Below are positions 14,645 through 17,058 of a stretch of 17,058 bases of DNA, in pieces (the stretch's first letter is position 1; each line of letters opens with the position of its first letter). A model generated the notes under the pieces. That model saw nothing but the letters and a program-made list of their open reading frames with translations. It did no database searches and was not told where the DNA came from. This DNA is from JBHGBM01 sp041946965 (GTDB taxonomy: Bacteria; Acidobacteriota; Terriglobia; Bryobacterales; Bryobacteraceae), in assembly GCA_041946965.1 (NCBI GenBank), contig JBHGBM010000105.1, positions 1 through 17,058 on the forward strand, written 5' to 3'. Made by a program: the position numbers and the translations under genes.

Positions 14645-15493
14645 ATGCATCGAAGAAAATTCGTTCTCACCTGTCTTGCCGCCCCTCTGGCGGCCGCCCG
14701 GAAGGCGAGTGCAGCGCACCCGATAGGGCACCGGCAGGCCAGCATGACCAGGAAGCCGGGGCCGGAGGTGTTCGACCTCGCGCGCCGCATTCCCGGCATA
14801 ACCGGCGTGGAGCTTCAGGTTCACTTTCAAAAGACCACGTTATGGGACCGGGACACCCTTGAGGCCTATCGGCGCGGCGCCGCGAAGACGGGAATGCAAA
14901 TCCCCTCGCTGGCGGGCATTTGGGCCGAGGGCGCGTCGCTGGTAAAACCCGGCCCCGCCGAGGAGGCGATCCGGAAATCGATCGCCGCGGCGGAGGCCCT
15001 GAAGGCCAGGGTGATCCTGGCCGCCGCGTTCAACGCGAACTGTCCCCGCATGGATCAGGAGGCGTCCTACGGCCCCGTGGTGGAAATGCTCCAGAAGGTG
15101 GCGGGCGCCGCGGCCGGCGCGGGCGTGACGCTCGGCCTCGAGACCTCCCTGAGTCCCGCCGACGACAAGAAGCTGATCGACCTGGTGGCGAGACCCGCGG
15201 TGAAGGTCTACTATGACGCAGACAACGTGGAGCGCTTCGGGCACAAGGGCCAGGGCGCGGCGGGTCACGAGATTATCGGCAAATCGCGCATCGCGCAGAT
15301 TCACGTCAAGAATGAGGACCGCCTGCTGGAGGAGCCGGGCCGTGTGGAGTGGACGGCCGCCTTGCAGGCGATCCGGCGCATCGGTTACCAGGGCTGGCTG
15401 GTTTTCGAAAGTTCCCACTCCGGGCCCGAACAGTGCATCGAGTCCACGGCTAAGAACATCGCGTTTATCCGGCGGCAGCTCGCGTCGGCATAA
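14645..15493 (+). CDS. exported AP_endonuc_2-type TIM-barrel enzyme (sugar isomerase/epimerase-like)
   Basis: 282 aa, starting with a Tat-like leader (HRRKFVLTCLAAPLAAA, ending near ASA) followed by a TIM barrel of the sugar-phosphate isomerase/epimerase (xylose isomerase-like) superfamily. Four candidate metal ligands are in the expected order: E166 (LGLET), D191 (VYYDADN), H220 (AQIHVKN) and E255 (LVFES). The body has GVELQVHF and AARVILAAAFN-like strands. The ATG at 14645 is the only start that keeps the leader; it lies 26 nt after the regulator stop and has no ribosome site, but an extended -10 lies just before it. Members of this superfamily isomerise or epimerise sugars, and some act with Gfo/Idh/MocA partners on 3-keto-glycosides. 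The adjacent gene is such a partner. Confidence 0.8.
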   Translation: MHRRKFVLTCLAAPLAAARKASAAHPIGHRQASMTRKPGPEVFDLARRIPGITGVELQVHFQKTTLWDRDTLEAYRRGAAKTGMQIPSLAGIWAEGASLVKPGPAEEAIRKSIAAAEALKARVILAAAFNANCPRMDQEASYGPVVEMLQKVAGAAAGAGVTLGLETSLSPADDKKLIDLVARPAVKVYYDADNVERFGHKGQGAAGHEIIGKSRIAQIHVKNEDRLLEEPGRVEWTAALQAIRRIGYQGWLVFESSHSGPEQCIESTAKNIAFIRRQLASA

Positions 15494-15518
15494 AGTTTTT
15501 GAAGCATAGGAGACTGTC

Positions 15519-16643
15519 ATGGATCGTTCTATTTCGCGCAGAGAGATGATCGGGGCCGGACTGGCGGCCATGGGCGCCGCACCCGCGGCGGCGCAGGCCG
15601 GTCCGGTGAACGTGGGTGTGATCGGCGTGGGGTTGCGCTCGGGTGCCCACCTGAACGCTCTGAAGCAGCTTCAGGGCGAATCGAAGATTACGGCGCTGTG
15701 CGACCTGGAGTCGGCGCGCATGCAGAAGGCGGCGCAGGGCCTGCCCTCCAGGCCGGAGATGTACACGGACTACCGCGAGCTGCTGAAGGACAAGAACGTG
15801 GGCGCGGTGGCGATCGTGACTCCCGGCTACCTGCATCATGAAATGACGTTGGCCGCGTTGCGGGCCGGCAAGGACGTGATGCTGGAAAAGCCGCTGGCGA
15901 TGAACTACAAGGAGGCGGTGGACATCATTCGCGCAGCCCGCCGGTCCGGCCGCGTGGTTTGCGTGGGCATGCAACGGCGCTATTCTCGGGGCGATGCCGA
16001 AATCCGGCGCATCGTGGAAAGCGGCGCCATCGGCCCGGTGAAGTTCATCAACTACGAGGAGTACCGCAACGACTGGAACCCGCGCACCTCGCTGGTCGAC
16101 GATCCGAAGACCGGGCGGAAGGTGAGTTGGCGCCTGCTGGCGCGGACTTCCGGGTCGAGCGAACTGGAGTTCTCGATCCACGCCCTGGCGATGGTCACGT
16201 CCATCGTCAATTCGCCGCTGGTGCGGCTTTCGGCATCGGGCGGAGTGGTGCACTATAAGGACCGCGACACCCGCGACGTTTCATCGCTGCTTGCGGAATT
16301 CGCCAACGGGGCGCGGCTGAACTACTCCTTCACGTGCTTCTCGCGGGCGGCCGGCGGCAAGCTCCTGATCATCGGCGACAAGGGCGTCATCCGGCGCGAC
16401 GGGGGCAAGCTTCAGATGAGCGCCACGCTGGACGGGCCGCTTCAGCCGGTGAAGGCTTCCGGCGATGACGAAGGCTCAGCGGAGGTGCAGATGTACCGCG
16501 AGTTCCTCGAAAATGTCCGCAAGAGGACCCCCTCGCCGCTCAGCCCGGAAGCCGCGCTCGAACCCTCGAAACTCGCCTACGGAGCGGATATCAGCATTCG
16601 GGAAAACCGGTTCGTGACCGCGCGGGATTTCCCGGCGATCTGA
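15519..16643 (+). CDS. exported Gfo/Idh/MocA family NAD(P)-dependent oxidoreductase
   Basis: 374 aa. A Tat-type leader (SRREMIGAG at 6-14, alanine-rich to about 26) precedes a Rossmann domain. VGVIGVGLRSGAH has the glycines G36 and G38, CDLES follows the second strand, and VTPGYLHHEM comes later. EKP at 123-125 is the family motif carrying the catalytic lysine. The C-terminal half is the alpha/beta dimerisation and substrate domain (MQRRYSRGDAE, ELEFSIHALAM). Members oxidise or reduce sugar hydroxyls with tightly held NAD(P), and export folded with cofactor by Tat is typical of such proteins in this phylum. AGGAG (15508-15512) lies 6 nt ahead of the ATG, and the gene starts 25 nt after the TIM-barrel stop, so the two are co-transcribed. 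Joint action in the periplasm is likely. Confidence 0.9.
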   Translation: MDRSISRREMIGAGLAAMGAAPAAAQAGPVNVGVIGVGLRSGAHLNALKQLQGESKITALCDLESARMQKAAQGLPSRPEMYTDYRELLKDKNVGAVAIVTPGYLHHEMTLAALRAGKDVMLEKPLAMNYKEAVDIIRAARRSGRVVCVGMQRRYSRGDAEIRRIVESGAIGPVKFINYEEYRNDWNPRTSLVDDPKTGRKVSWRLLARTSGSSELEFSIHALAMVTSIVNSPLVRLSASGGVVHYKDRDTRDVSSLLAEFANGARLNYSFTCFSRAAGGKLLIIGDKGVIRRDGGKLQMSATLDGPLQPVKASGDDEGSAEVQMYREFLENVRKRTPSPLSPEAALEPSKLAYGADISIRENRFVTARDFPAI

Positions 16644-16670
16644 CCGCACATCAACTGATTAAGGAGAACA

Positions 16671-16958
16671 ATGGAAACGGTTCATTTCATAGTTCACGAC
16701 GAACGCGACTCGGTCGGCGTTGTGGTAGTCGAAGGCGTCAAGGCGCAGGATCGGCTCACCGGCTGGATCATGGATCAGGACAAGACCATCCACGTGGATG
16801 CGTTGGACGCCATACCGATCGGACACAAGCTGGCGGTCCGGAAATTGGCGGCCAATGACACGGTGATCAAGTACGGCGTCGATGTCGGTCGGACCACGTC
16901 ACCGGTTCAAGTGGGGCAGCACGTCCACGTGCACAACCTGAAGACGAAGCGCTGGTAA
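16671..16958 (+). CDS. small SAF-domain subunit of a UxaA/SuyA-family dehydratase or lyase
   Basis: 95 aa, corresponding to the N-terminal SAF domain of altronate/galactarate dehydratases when encoded as a separate subunit, as in (2R)-sulfolactate sulfo-lyase (SuyA). The landmarks are DSVGVVVVEGV, DAIPIGHKLAV, NDTVIKYGVDVG and the closing HVHVHNLKTKRW. The ATG follows AAGGAGAACA. With the large subunit starting 17 nt further on, it should form a complex that removes water (or sulfite) from a sugar acid. The one-domain size fits a split enzyme rather than a truncation. Sugar-acid dehydration is favoured by the ACS permease and the zinc dehydrogenase; sulfolactate cleavage is the alternative, and no sulfite exporter or sulfoquinovosidase is visible here. 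Confidence 0.85.
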   Translation: METVHFIVHDERDSVGVVVVEGVKAQDRLTGWIMDQDKTIHVDALDAIPIGHKLAVRKLAANDTVIKYGVDVGRTTSPVQVGQHVHVHNLKTKRW

Positions 16959-16975
16959 GAGGGAGGAACGGAATT

Positions 16976-17058
16976 TTGGCTATCGATCTCACAAAACAGA
17001 CATTCTGGGGCTATCGGCGGGAGAACGGGCGGATCGGCGTCCGGAACCATGTCATTGT
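16976..17058 (+). CDS. large subunit of the UxaA/SuyA-family dehydratase or lyase, cut by the window end
   Basis: Only the first 27 codons are in the window. The likely start is TTG at 16976, behind GGAGG (16962-16966) with 9 nt spacing; no ATG or GTG fits before the family motif. The visible residues include FWGYRRENGRIGVRNHVI. GRxGVRNHV is the conserved opening of the catalytic subunit of UxaA, GarD and SuyB proteins. It follows the small subunit stop by 17 nt and is surely co-translated. Its remaining 350 or so residues, which would carry the iron-binding cysteines, lie outside the window. Confidence 0.85.
   Translation, partial: MAIDLTKQTFWGYRRENGRIGVRNHVI

Noticed and set aside
15519..16643. 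Gfo/Idh/MocA protein as a myo-inositol dehydrogenase
   Set aside because: The family motif alone does not give that specificity, and an exported form beside glycoside genes argues against cytoplasmic inositol catabolism.

Overview
The window looks like chromosomal DNA of an acidobacterium, most likely of the Bryobacterales/Solibacter type. This is inferred from high GC, a very large TonB-dependent receptor with an N-terminal carboxypeptidase-regulatory (Oar-like) domain, a PEP-CTERM sorting signal, several Tat-type leaders (SRRSF, HRRKF, SRREM) on sugar enzymes, and a strongly accessory, carbohydrate-oriented gene content. No 16S or other taxonomic marker is present, so the assignment is tentative.

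Left edge (1-2.9 kb): the 3' two thirds of a tRNA-Leu(CAG), a broken PEP-CTERM protein remnant, a zinc alcohol dehydrogenase of the sorbitol/L-galactonate dehydrogenase type (minus strand), a 415-nt interval with a divergent promoter/operator and two unrelated gene scraps, then a short-chain dehydrogenase (plus strand). A pair of related hairpins, like a small REP/BIME element, separates the dehydrogenase from the next gene, which is convergent with it.

Core (2.9-17.06 kb): two divergent gene sets around a regulator at about 13.4 kb. Leftward there is a tightly packed five-gene operon: a GH38-type glycosidase with a lyase-like beta-sandwich domain, an ACS-family MFS permease, a cupin, a 1213-aa TonB-dependent receptor and a leader-bearing sugar isomerase of the fucose/arabinose isomerase fold. 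Junctions are 4-bp overlap, 8-bp overlap, 17 nt and 30 nt. Rightward are the regulator (IclR-type helix-turn-helix joined to a sugar-binding periplasmic-binding-protein domain), a leader-bearing AP_endonuc_2 TIM-barrel enzyme, a leader-bearing Gfo/Idh/MocA oxidoreductase, and a split UxaA/SuyA-like dehydratase or lyase (95-aa SAF subunit, then the start of the large subunit at the right edge). The divergent region carries a perfect 7-3-7 palindrome, GTTTCATTCCATGAAAC, and a degenerate copy of it.

Read together, the locus takes up a glycoside or oligosaccharide through the TonB receptor, works on it in the periplasm with the exported glycosidase, oxidoreductase, TIM-barrel enzyme and isomerase-fold protein, imports a (probably acidic) monosaccharide through the ACS permease, and dehydrates a sugar acid with the UxaA-like enzyme. 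The two dehydrogenases at the left could supply redox steps. The substrate cannot be named from sequence alone.
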